NCBI GenBank assembly: GCA_900546735.1
Contig: URDW01000023.1
Coordinates: 1 to 17,979 of the forward strand
From: an uncultured Oscillospiraceae bacterium
GTDB taxonomy: Bacteria; Bacillota; Clostridia; Oscillospirales; Acutalibacteraceae
DNA: 17,979 bases
Direction of reading: 5' to 3'
Shown here: in pieces, positions 7,811 to 14,787 of the stretch
How the letters are laid out: each line of letters starts with the position of its first letter
How positions within the stretch are numbered: the stretch's first letter is position 1
Notes under the pieces: model-generated
Seen by the model: only the letters and a program-made list of their open reading frames with translations
The model's database searches: none
Told to the model about the DNA's origin: nothing
Translations under genes and position numbers: made by a program

Positions 7811-8490
7811 AAAAAGAAAATCTTCTGGTCTGTATCTGCGCAGCGGTTTCGCTGGCCGGTGTTTTGGTATGGCAGCTGTTTTTCGCCGAAAAGGTCTCGT
7901 TTTACATGGTTGGCGTGGTTTTGATCGTGCTGACGATTTTGCCGTTTTTTGCCTCGTTTGAATGCGGCCGTGCCGCGGCTGTGGAGATCAGTCTGCTGGC
8001 CGTAATGGCGGCGCTGGCGGTTGCCTCGCGGGCGGCGTTTTATGCGCTGCCCCAGGTCAAACCGATCTGCGCCGTGGTCATCGTCAGCGGCGTCTGCTTC
8101 GGCGCCAAAAACGGTTTTGCCGTTGGCGCGATCAGTGCGTTTGTGTCCAACTTCTTGTTTGGCCATGGGGTGTGGACGCCTTTCCAGATGCTGGCGCTCG
8201 GCCTTTGCGGTTTGTTCGCCGGGCTGCTGTTTCGCGCCGTGCGCCCCACGCGCGTGCGCCTGGCCGTTTACGGCTTTTTTGCGGCCGCGGTGCTTTACGG
8301 GCTGATCGTCGATTTGAGCACGGTGTTCATGACACTCAGCCGGCTGACCTGGCAGGGCGTTCTAGGCGTTTACGGCGCCGGCGCTGTTTTTTCGCTGATC
8401 TTCGGTGCAACAACAGCCGTTTTCCTGTTTCTGTTCGGCGAGGCGTTTGTCAAAAAAATAAACCGCATACAAAAAAAGTACGCGGTTTAA
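7807..8490 (+). CDS. ECF transporter substrate-binding (S) component, probably corrinoid-specific
   Basis: A 227-residue integral membrane protein with about six hydrophobic segments, the typical size of an S component. Characteristic stretches are ALPQVKPICAVVIVSG (80-95), GAKNGFAVGAISAFVSN (99-115) and GHGVWTPFQM (119-128), which I recognise from clostridial ECF S components annotated near cobalamin genes. It binds the vitamin outside and delivers it by toppling in the membrane, working with the T and A-A proteins encoded just upstream. The substrate is inferred from the adjacent adenosyltransferase; CbrT-type cobalamin transport is the best guess. The GTG at 7807 overlaps the ATPase stop; a longer reading from 7585 would run inside that gene. 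The last codons form a terminator for the opposing small gene. Confidence 0.85.
   Translation: MKKENLLVCICAAVSLAGVLVWQLFFAEKVSFYMVGVVLIVLTILPFFASFECGRAAAVEISLLAVMAALAVASRAAFYALPQVKPICAVVIVSGVCFGAKNGFAVGAISAFVSNFLFGHGVWTPFQMLALGLCGLFAGLLFRAVRPTRVRLAVYGFFAAAVLYGLIVDLSTVFMTLSRLTWQGVLGVYGAGAVFSLIFGATTAVFLFLFGEAFVKKINRIQKKYAV
8452..8488 (-). terminator. Terminator of the small minus-strand gene, embedded in the S-component gene
   Basis: Read on the minus strand, AAACCGC (8488-8482) pairs with GCGGTTT (8466-8460), with an inner GTA/TAC-type extension of 3 bp beyond one mismatch, and is followed by ATTTTTTT (8459-8452). The U-tract points only to the minus strand; on the plus strand the stem is followed by AAAAGCGG. 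It starts 22 bases after the stop of the small gene at 8510. Confidence 0.75.
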
Positions 8491-8509
8491 AAGCGGAAAT
8501 ATGTGCCTG

Positions 8510-8644
8510 CTACCTTAAAACAGCAAACCCAAGGTCAATGACACCGCCGAGCAGCTTGCTTGTTTTGGTCATGTTCAGCGTCTCCGCCACCCAAAGCAGC
8601 ACAAGGGCAATGAAAATCGCAATGATCAAAGTACGTTCGCTCAT
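8510..8644 (-). CDS. Small membrane protein, 44 residues
   Basis: A short ORF missed by length cut-offs. The peptide begins MSERTLIIAIFIALVLLWVA and continues ETLNMTKTSKLLGGVIDLGF before ending AVLR, so it has one transmembrane helix (residues about 5-20) and a soluble or amphipathic tail of about 24 residues. Support comes from a complete gene architecture on the minus strand: a strong AAAGGAGGT (8659-8651) six bases before the ATG at 8644, a TATAAT promoter upstream, and a rho-independent terminator after the stop. I do not recognise a family. It could be a small structural or regulatory membrane peptide; a type I toxin is conceivable but no antisense RNA partner is evident. It is convergent with the S-component gene. 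Confidence 0.72.
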   Translation of the reverse strand: MSERTLIIAIFIALVLLWVAETLNMTKTSKLLGGVIDLGFAVLR

Positions 8645-8674
8645 AAATTGACCTCCTTTTTCTTTCTAATTTCT

Positions 8675-8702
8675 ATTATAAACGTTTTTTTGCTGAAATC
8701 AA
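8675..8702 (-). promoter_or_regulatory. Sigma-A promoter of the small membrane protein gene
   Basis: On the minus strand TTGATT (8702-8697) and a perfect TATAAT (8680-8675) are 16 bases apart. The start point would be near 8668, giving a leader of about 24 bases that contains the Shine-Dalgarno. Confidence 0.75.
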
Positions 8703-8801
8703 TACCTAAATTTACGCGGTTTTATATAAAAAGGTTTTCTGCGGCGCGCATGCGGCTGCATAAACCGGTGTGATTTATAAAAAATAGAATGGAGGGCTGT
8801 T

Positions 8802-10757
8802 ATGCTTACGCGTATGGAACGGGCTGCAAAGCTGAATAACTGTACAATCGACGACGGCTTTTGGTCTTATTATGTTGATCTTGTCTGCAACACGGTCGTG
8901 CCGCTGCAGGAAAAGATTTTTAACGATGAGGCGGCGGACACAGAAAAGAGCCACGCGCTTGATAATTTCCGCCTTGCAGCCGGTGAAAAAAGCGGCTCGT
9001 TTTACGGCATGCTTTTTCAGGACAGCGATGTTTACAAATGGCTGGAGGCTGCGGCCTATGCGCTGCAGAACCGGCCGGATGCCGCGCTTGAACAGCGCTG
9101 TGATGCGGTGATCGGCCTGATCTGCCGTGCACAGGAAGAAGACGGCTACTTAAACACCTATTTTACGCTGGAACGTCCGAATGATAAATGGACAAATCTT
9201 CTGGAGGGGCACGAGCTCTACTGTGCCGGCCATATGATCGAGGCGGCCTGCGCGTATTTTGAAGTGACCGGTAAAAACGCACTTCTGCAGGCGGCCTGCC
9301 GTCTGGCCGACCATATCGACCGCCGGTTCGGTCCCGGCAAAACGGCCGGTATTCCCGGTCATGAGGAAATTGAGCTGGCACTTCTGCGCCTTTGGCGTGT
9401 TACAGGGGAAAAACGCTACCTGGATCTGGCGGCGTATTTTGTCAACATGCGCGGGCAGGACCCTGCCTTTTTTGAAAAAGAGGCGCAAAAACGCAGCTGG
9501 GATTATTTCGGCATGGATCCGAAAGATACAGAGTATAACCAAAGTCACCGCCCGGTGCGCCGGCAGACAGAGGCGGTCGGGCACAGCGTGCGCGCAATGT
9601 ATCTGTACACGGCCATGGCCGATCTTGCGGCCGAAACGAACGACCGTTCGCTTTACGACGCGTGCGTGCGTCTTTATGAAAACGTGACCGGACAAAAGAT
9701 GTATGTGACCGGCGGCGTCGGTTCTACCGTGCATGGGGAAGCGTTTACCGCAGCTTACGACCTGCCGAACGATTCGGCTTACGCCGAGACGTGCGCGGCT
9801 GTGGGGCTGGTGTTTTTTGCACGAAAAATGCTGCAGATCAGCCCGAAAGGCACTTATGCCGATGTGATGGAACGCTGCCTTTATAACGGCGTGCTGTCCG
9901 GCATGCAGCGCAGCGGCGACCGTTTCTTTTATGTCAACCCACTGGAGGCGGTGCAGGGGCTTTCCGGTCAGGCACGTCCGTACAGCCATGTGCTTTTGCG
10001 GCGGCCGCGCTGGTATACCTGTGCCTGCTGCCCGCCAAATCTGGCGCGGCTGATCGGCTCGCTCGGCCGCTATGCCTGGGGCGAAGGGGAAGACACGGTT
10101 TATGCGCATTTGCTGCTCGGCGGCGAGTACCGTGCAGAAAACGGCGCCGTGATCGGTGTGCAGTCTGCCTATCCGTGGCAGGGGCAGGTGTCGTTTTGCA
10201 TCCGTGCCCTTCCGGAAAATCAGGCGGAACTGCCCTTTACGCTTGCTGTGCATATTCCGTCGTGGTGCAGTGCATTTTCACTTTGTGTCAACGGTGAAAA
10301 GGCGGCCTTTCCGGTCAGGGATGGTTATTGCTATATAGCGCGCACCTGGCGGCGCGGCGACCGCGTGGATCTGCATTTGCAAATAGAGCCAAGGCGCGTT
10401 TATGCCAATGCGCATGTGCGTGCGGACGCCGGCTGCGTCTGCTTGTCGCGCGGCCCGCTCATCTACTGTTTTGAGGCATGCGACAACGGCGAGGAACTGC
10501 ACTGCCTGCGCCTGCCGCGCAGTGCTGCCGTTTCTGAATGCACGAAAGACGACCCGGTGCTTGGCCGTTACATAGAGCTGGATTTGCCCGGCTTTCGCGT
10601 TTCGGGCGGTGAAGCGCTCTATTCGTTTGCACCGCCGCAGGCCGGGTCCTGCACGCTGCGCGCACTGCCGTATTATCTTTGGAGCAACCGCGCGCCCGGT
10701 TCCATGCGTGTCTGGCTTTTGGAAACCGGCGAAAGGCCACAAAATGATGGCGTATAA
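8802..10757 (+). CDS. Glycoside hydrolase family 127, beta-L-arabinofuranosidase-like
   Basis: A 651-residue protein of the DUF1680/GH127 family, close to full family length, with an (alpha/alpha)6-barrel N-terminal half and beta-sandwich C-terminal part. The metal and catalytic residues known from Bifidobacterium HypBA1 are all visible: Glu329 and Cys331 in SAYAETCAA, Cys409 and Cys410 in ACCPPN, and Glu313 in HGEAF as the likely acid/base. In HypBA1 the Cys equivalent to 409 is the nucleophile and the Glu/Cys set binds zinc. No signal peptide is present, so it acts in the cytoplasm on imported arabino-oligosaccharides or glycans. ATG at 8802 has GGAGGG 5 bases upstream; ATG at 8814 is less well placed. 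No transporter or other sugar gene is next to it. Confidence 0.92.
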   Translation: MLTRMERAAKLNNCTIDDGFWSYYVDLVCNTVVPLQEKIFNDEAADTEKSHALDNFRLAAGEKSGSFYGMLFQDSDVYKWLEAAAYALQNRPDAALEQRCDAVIGLICRAQEEDGYLNTYFTLERPNDKWTNLLEGHELYCAGHMIEAACAYFEVTGKNALLQAACRLADHIDRRFGPGKTAGIPGHEEIELALLRLWRVTGEKRYLDLAAYFVNMRGQDPAFFEKEAQKRSWDYFGMDPKDTEYNQSHRPVRRQTEAVGHSVRAMYLYTAMADLAAETNDRSLYDACVRLYENVTGQKMYVTGGVGSTVHGEAFTAAYDLPNDSAYAETCAAVGLVFFARKMLQISPKGTYADVMERCLYNGVLSGMQRSGDRFFYVNPLEAVQGLSGQARPYSHVLLRRPRWYTCACCPPNLARLIGSLGRYAWGEGEDTVYAHLLLGGEYRAENGAVIGVQSAYPWQGQVSFCIRALPENQAELPFTLAVHIPSWCSAFSLCVNGEKAAFPVRDGYCYIARTWRRGDRVDLHLQIEPRRVYANAHVRADAGCVCLSRGPLIYCFEACDNGEELHCLRLPRSAAVSECTKDDPVLGRYIELDLPGFRVSGGEALYSFAPPQAGSCTLRALPYYLWSNRAPGSMRVWLLETGERPQNDGV

Positions 10758-10804
10758 AGGGACGATTTTGTACCGTTTTTTTGTATTTGTACAGTGATTT
10801 TGTG

Positions 10805-10833
10805 TTGAAATGAAAAACATTCTATGGTAAAAT
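10805..10833 (+). promoter_or_regulatory. Sigma-A promoter of the oadG-oadB unit
   Basis: TTGAAA (10805-10810) and TAAAAT (10828-10833) are 17 bases apart, and TGG directly before the -10 gives an extended TGn element. The start point near 10840 gives a leader of about 45 bases. Confidence 0.8.
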
Positions 10834-10885
10834 AAGTAAATGTTTTAGGGAAAGCTCATAGATGAACTTTTACGGAGGGCTCATT

Positions 10886-11266
10886 ATGGAAAATCTTTAT
10901 CTTTTGGCGGCGGGTACACCCGTCGATATGAAAACCGTTGTCATCGCCGGCGTTGTGATCGTTATGGCGGTGCTGGCTGTTCTGGTATTGGTGTTCAAGG
11001 CGTTTGGCCTTGTCGTGTCCAAATCGGAAAATGCGGTCAAGCACACGTCTGAGCAGCCGGCACAAAACGCGGCTGCGCCTGTGCGTGCGGCTGCCCCGGC
11101 CGTGTCCGGCGACATCCCGGGCGAGGTGATCGCCGCCATCACTGCCGCAGTCATCGCCGCTGAGGGCCCCGGTGCTGTGGTGCGCTCTGTGCGCCGTGTG
11201 CAGCCTGCCGGCGGACGCAAGGCCTGGGCAATGGCCGGTATCGTGGACAACACCAGAGCGTTTTAA
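10886..11266 (+). CDS. OadG-like gamma subunit of a sodium-pump decarboxylase
   Basis: A 126-residue small membrane subunit. One transmembrane helix covers about residues 18-43, followed by an Ala/Pro/Gln-rich linker (57-75) and a conserved C-terminal piece, GEVIAAITAAVIAAEG...SVRRV...RKAWAMAGI, that I associate with clostridial OadG-family proteins. Gamma subunits anchor and assemble the decarboxylase complex beside the beta subunit. GGAGGG at 10874-10879 lies 6 bases before the ATG at 10886, so this start is preferred to ATG at 10862, which would add 8 residues before the Shine-Dalgarno. The beta-subunit gene follows after 15 bases. Identification rests on the fold pattern and on the neighbour; the sequence itself is not highly conserved. 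Confidence 0.82.
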   Translation: MENLYLLAAGTPVDMKTVVIAGVVIVMAVLAVLVLVFKAFGLVVSKSENAVKHTSEQPAQNAAAPVRAAAPAVSGDIPGEVIAAITAAVIAAEGPGAVVRSVRRVQPAGGRKAWAMAGIVDNTRAF

Positions 11267-11281
11267 AGGCGGCGTTTTTCC

Positions 11282-12490
11282 ATGGAAGTTTTACGCAGTG
11301 TCTGGGAAGTTATATTAGATATTTTACAGTCTTCCGGTTATGCACAGTTCTTTCAGGGGGACGGCTACAAAAACGTCATCATGCTGCTGTTCGCCTTTTT
11401 GTTCCTTTACCTCGGCATCAAAAAGGGGTTTGAGCCGCTTTTGATGGTGCCGATCGCGTTCGGCATGCTGCTGGCAAACCTGCCGGGCGCCAACCTGGCG
11501 GTGCAGTATCACGACATCGCCGGTTTTTACGACCTGTTCAAGAACATGATCGAAAACAACGGCGGTCCGCAGCCCGGTCTGCTCGATTTTCTTTACCTCG
11601 GTGTCAAGCTCGGCATTTATCCGCCGCTGATCTTCCTCGGCATCGGCGCCATGACCGACTTCACCCCCCTGATCGCAGACCCCAAAAGCTTTTTGCTGGG
11701 CGCTGCCGCGCAGTTCGGTATTTTCTTCACCTATATCGTTGCAACGGTCATGGGCTTTACGCCGGCCGAAGCCGGTTCCATTTCGATCATCGGCGGCGCC
11801 GACGGCCCGACGGCGATTTTCGTTACGTCGCAGCTTGCTCCGCAGATGCTTGGCACCATCGCCGTGGCGGCTTATTCCTATATGGCGCTTGTGCCGCTGA
11901 TCCAGCCGCCGGTCATGATGGCGCTGACCACGAAAAAAGAACGTGCGGTCGTCATGAAAAGCCAGCGCAAGGTCTCTAAACTCGAAAAGATTTTGTTCCC
12001 GATCATGGTCACAGTCATCGTGTCTTTGCTGCTGCCTGACGCGGCTGCGCTCGTGGGCATGCTGATGTTCGGCAACCTGCTGAAAGAAAGCGGCCGTACA
12101 GAGCGTATTGCCAAGGCCGCGCAGAATGAGCTGATGAACATCATCACGATCATGCTTGGCGTGTCGGTCGGCGCAACGACCTCGGCCGAAACATTTTTGA
12201 CCTGGGACACGATCAAAGTTGTGCTGCTTGGCCTGGTGGCGTTTATCGTGGCCACGGCTTCCGGCGTGATTTTCGGCAAGATCATGTATGTCCTCTCCAA
12301 GGGCAAGATCAATCCGCTGATCGGTTCCGCAGGCGTTTCCGCCGTGCCGATGGCGGCGCGCGTAAGCCAAACGGTCGGTCAGCGCGAGAATCCGTCCAAC
12401 TACCTGCTGATGCACGCTATGGGGCCGAATGTGGCCGGTGTGATCGGTTCGGCAGTTGCGGCCGGTGTTCTGCTTTCTGTTTTAAAATAA
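11282..12490 (+). CDS. Sodium-translocating decarboxylase beta subunit (OadB family)
   Basis: A 402-residue multi-pass membrane protein of the OadB/GcdB/MmdB family, which couples decarboxylation of a carboxybiotin intermediate to export of Na+. Diagnostic stretches are LLDFLYLGVKLGIYPPLIFLGIGAMTDF (100-127), the strictly conserved GGADGPTAIF with Asp174 (171-180; Asp203 in Klebsiella OadB) and the C-terminal PMAARVSQ...HAMGPNVAGVIGSA segment that carries ion-path residues. The family includes oxaloacetate, methylmalonyl-CoA and glutaconyl-CoA decarboxylases; sequence alone does not tell me which. The alpha subunit and biotin carrier are absent from this window, so they must be encoded elsewhere. 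AAAGGCGG lies about 9 bases before the ATG at 11282. A strong terminator follows. Confidence 0.93.
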   Translation: MEVLRSVWEVILDILQSSGYAQFFQGDGYKNVIMLLFAFLFLYLGIKKGFEPLLMVPIAFGMLLANLPGANLAVQYHDIAGFYDLFKNMIENNGGPQPGLLDFLYLGVKLGIYPPLIFLGIGAMTDFTPLIADPKSFLLGAAAQFGIFFTYIVATVMGFTPAEAGSISIIGGADGPTAIFVTSQLAPQMLGTIAVAAYSYMALVPLIQPPVMMALTTKKERAVVMKSQRKVSKLEKILFPIMVTVIVSLLLPDAAALVGMLMFGNLLKESGRTERIAKAAQNELMNIITIMLGVSVGATTSAETFLTWDTIKVVLLGLVAFIVATASGVIFGKIMYVLSKGKINPLIGSAGVSAVPMAARVSQTVGQRENPSNYLLMHAMGPNVAGVIGSAVAAGVLLSVLK

Positions 12491-12500
12491 CACAAAAAAG

Positions 12501-12529
12501 AAAAGGACGTAGCTTTTACGTCCTTTTTT
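12501..12529 (+). terminator. Rho-independent terminator after oadB
   Basis: AAAAGGACGTA (12501-12511) pairs with TACGTCCTTTT (12517-12527) around loop GCTTT, and the 3' arm runs into a seven-T tract ending at 12529. It is only 24 bases before the pcrA start. Confidence 0.88.
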
Positions 12530-12553
12530 AAACGAAAAAATGGAGTTTTGAGT

Positions 12554-14785
12554 ATGCCATTAAATGCTATGCAGCAAAAAGCGGTCGAAACCACAGAGGG
12601 ACCGCTTTTGATCCTGGCCGGTGCAGGTTCCGGCAAAACCACGGTGCTTGTTAACCGTGTGCAGTATATTATTGAAAACGGCCTGGCGCTGCCCTGGCAG
12701 GTGCTGGCTATTACCTTTACCAATAAGGCGGCTTCCGAGATCCGCCAGCGCCTGACGCAGGCTGTTGGGCCCGAGGCGGAGTCGATCTGGGCGTTTACGT
12801 TCCACTCCTGCTGCACGCGCATCCTGCGCCGCTACGGGGAACGCCTCGGTTACAGCAATCATTTTACGATCTATGACACCGACGATTCCCGCCGCGTTAT
12901 GAAGCATTGCCAGAAGCAGTTGGGCATTGAGGAACGTTTGCTTGGTCACAAGGCGATTTTGGCCGAAATCAGCCGCGCAAAAGACAGTCTGGTGCCTGTG
13001 GAAGATTTTAAAACGGCGGCCGCCACCGATTTTCGCCTTTCAAAAATCGCGGCGTGTTATGAGCTGTACCAGAAAGAACTGCTCAAAAGCGACGCCATGG
13101 ATTTTGACGACATTATTTTCAACACCGTGCGCCTGCTGCAGGAGAACGACGATGTGCGTGAGCTGTACCAAAAGCAGTTTCATTATGTTATGGTGGATGA
13201 GTACCAGGACACCAACCATGCGCAGTATGTGCTGACCTCTCTTTTGGCCGGCGGCTATAACAACATTTGCGTGGTCGGCGACGACGACCAGTCCATTTAC
13301 CGTTTCCGCGGGGCGACGATCGAAAATATTTTAAGCTTTGAGCGCCAGTATGACAATGCGCAGGTCATTCGCCTGGAGGAAAATTACCGCAGCACGCAAA
13401 ACATTCTGGATGCGGCCAACCATGTGATCGCCAACAATAAAAATCGTAAAGGCAAAACACTTTACACACAGTCCGGCCAGGGCGATAAGGTCGTTTTGTA
13501 CACGGCTGAAGATGAACGCGGCGAAGCGGCCTTCATTGTGGATGAGATCGAGAAAAACGTCAAGTCCGGCATGAAGTTCAGCGACCACGCCGTGCTTTAC
13601 CGCATGAACGCACAGTCGCGCAACATCGAAATGGCGCTGACCAAAAGCGGCATTCCGCACAAGATCATCGGCGGCCACCGCTTCTTTGACCGTAAGGAGA
13701 TCAAAGACATTATCGCGTACATGGCCGTTGTCAACAACACGAACGACGATGTGCGCCTGCAGCGTATTATTAATGTGCCGCGCCGCGCGATCGGGGAAAC
13801 GACGGTGGCCAATGCGCTTGACATCGCTTCGCACCTGTCGCTTAGTCTGTTTGAGGTATGCGCCCATGCCGATAAATATGCGAAAACGGCGCGTGCCGCC
13901 GGCAAGCTGAAAGCCTTTACAGACATGATCCGGTCGATCGCCGATACATACGCAGCCGGCGAGGAAACGCTCGGCGACCTGCTTGAAGATATTTTGGAAA
14001 AAACGCAGTACCTTGCCTACCTGCGCGAGGACGAGCCGGAAAAATACGACGACCGCGCCATGAACATTCAGGAACTGAAGTCCATGTTCGTGAAATATGA
14101 AGAAGAGGACCCGGATTTCGGTTTGTCTGATTTTCTGGAGGATGTGGCGCTCGTTACCGATATCGACGACTATAATGCCGATGACGACAGCGTTGTGCTG
14201 ATGACGCTGCACGCCTCCAAGGGTCTGGAATTTCCGGTCGTGTTCATCCCCGGCATGGAAGAGGGCATCTTCCCCGGAACCCAAAGCCTTTACAGCCCCG
14301 ACGAGTGCGAAGAGGAGCGCCGCCTTGCCTATGTGGGCATTACGCGTGCCAGAAAAAAGCTTTACCTCATCAACGCTTCGCACCGCATGCTGTTCGGCAC
14401 CACCAACCGCAACCGCGCTTCCCGTTTTACGGCTGAGATCCCGGCTTCGGTGACCGAGGTGCGCGAACAGCCGCGCGAGGCGTTTGCCGGCGCGTCGCAT
14501 TTCGGCACGCCGCAAAAGGCAAATCCGTTTGCCAAGTCTACGCCGGTCGGGCGCGCCACACGCCCAAGCGGCAGCGCCTGGCAGTTTGGCCAGGTCAAAA
14601 ACACAGCGCAGCCGCTCAGCGAAACGCTGCAGGTCGGCGACGCGGTGCGCCACAAGGTCTACGGTACCGGCGTGATTTTGTCGGCCAGGCCGATGGGCAA
14701 CGACACGCTGCTGGAGGTCAGCTTTGACAAAAGCGGCACGAAAAAGATGATGGCCAACTACTCTAAATTGCAAAAACTGGGTTGA
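12554..14785 (+). CDS. pcrA: ATP-dependent DNA helicase PcrA (UvrD/Rep family)
   Basis: A 743-residue superfamily-1A 3'-5' helicase. Motifs in order: Walker A AGAGSGKTT (22-30), motif Ia ITFTNKAA (53-60), Walker B VMVDEYQDT (212-220), motif III VVGDDDQSIYRFRGA (240-254), motif IV LEENYRST (274-281), later TLHASKGLEFPVVF and YVGITRARKKLYL. The C-terminus ends in the PcrA-type Tudor-like domain (GDAVRHKVYGTGVIL ... LLEVSFDKSGTKKMM), which contacts RNA polymerase in known PcrA proteins. It clears replication obstacles and acts in repair. The ATG at 12554 has GGAG 8 bases upstream; the in-frame TTG at 12548 is too close to it. The next gene starts 2 bases after its stop. Unlike many Firmicutes, ligA does not follow. 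Confidence 0.95.
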   Translation: MPLNAMQQKAVETTEGPLLILAGAGSGKTTVLVNRVQYIIENGLALPWQVLAITFTNKAASEIRQRLTQAVGPEAESIWAFTFHSCCTRILRRYGERLGYSNHFTIYDTDDSRRVMKHCQKQLGIEERLLGHKAILAEISRAKDSLVPVEDFKTAAATDFRLSKIAACYELYQKELLKSDAMDFDDIIFNTVRLLQENDDVRELYQKQFHYVMVDEYQDTNHAQYVLTSLLAGGYNNICVVGDDDQSIYRFRGATIENILSFERQYDNAQVIRLEENYRSTQNILDAANHVIANNKNRKGKTLYTQSGQGDKVVLYTAEDERGEAAFIVDEIEKNVKSGMKFSDHAVLYRMNAQSRNIEMALTKSGIPHKIIGGHRFFDRKEIKDIIAYMAVVNNTNDDVRLQRIINVPRRAIGETTVANALDIASHLSLSLFEVCAHADKYAKTARAAGKLKAFTDMIRSIADTYAAGEETLGDLLEDILEKTQYLAYLREDEPEKYDDRAMNIQELKSMFVKYEEEDPDFGLSDFLEDVALVTDIDDYNADDDSVVLMTLHASKGLEFPVVFIPGMEEGIFPGTQSLYSPDECEEERRLAYVGITRARKKLYLINASHRMLFGTTNRNRASRFTAEIPASVTEVREQPREAFAGASHFGTPQKANPFAKSTPVGRATRPSGSAWQFGQVKNTAQPLSETLQVGDAVRHKVYGTGVILSARPMGNDTLLEVSFDKSGTKKMMANYSKLQKLG

Positions 14786-14787
14786 TT

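Noticed and set aside
8460..8488. Plus-strand terminator for the ECF operon
   Set aside because: The stem is present, but the plus-strand side is followed by A-rich sequence; the U-tract exists only on the minus strand.
8671..8690. cre-like (CcpA) site around AAACGTTT before the GH127 gene
   Set aside because: It has two mismatches at important positions and overlaps the minus-strand -10 box; it is not convincing.
8723..8781. TATATA and TATAAA as -10 boxes for the GH127 gene
   Set aside because: No acceptable -35 lies 16-18 bases upstream of either.
9150..10253. Long minus-strand reading (367 codons) opposite the GH127 gene, and similar ones opposite recD2, mreB-like, oadB and pcrA
   Set aside because: They mirror the codon pattern of real GC-rich genes, have no recognisable domains and lack convincing Shine-Dalgarno sites.
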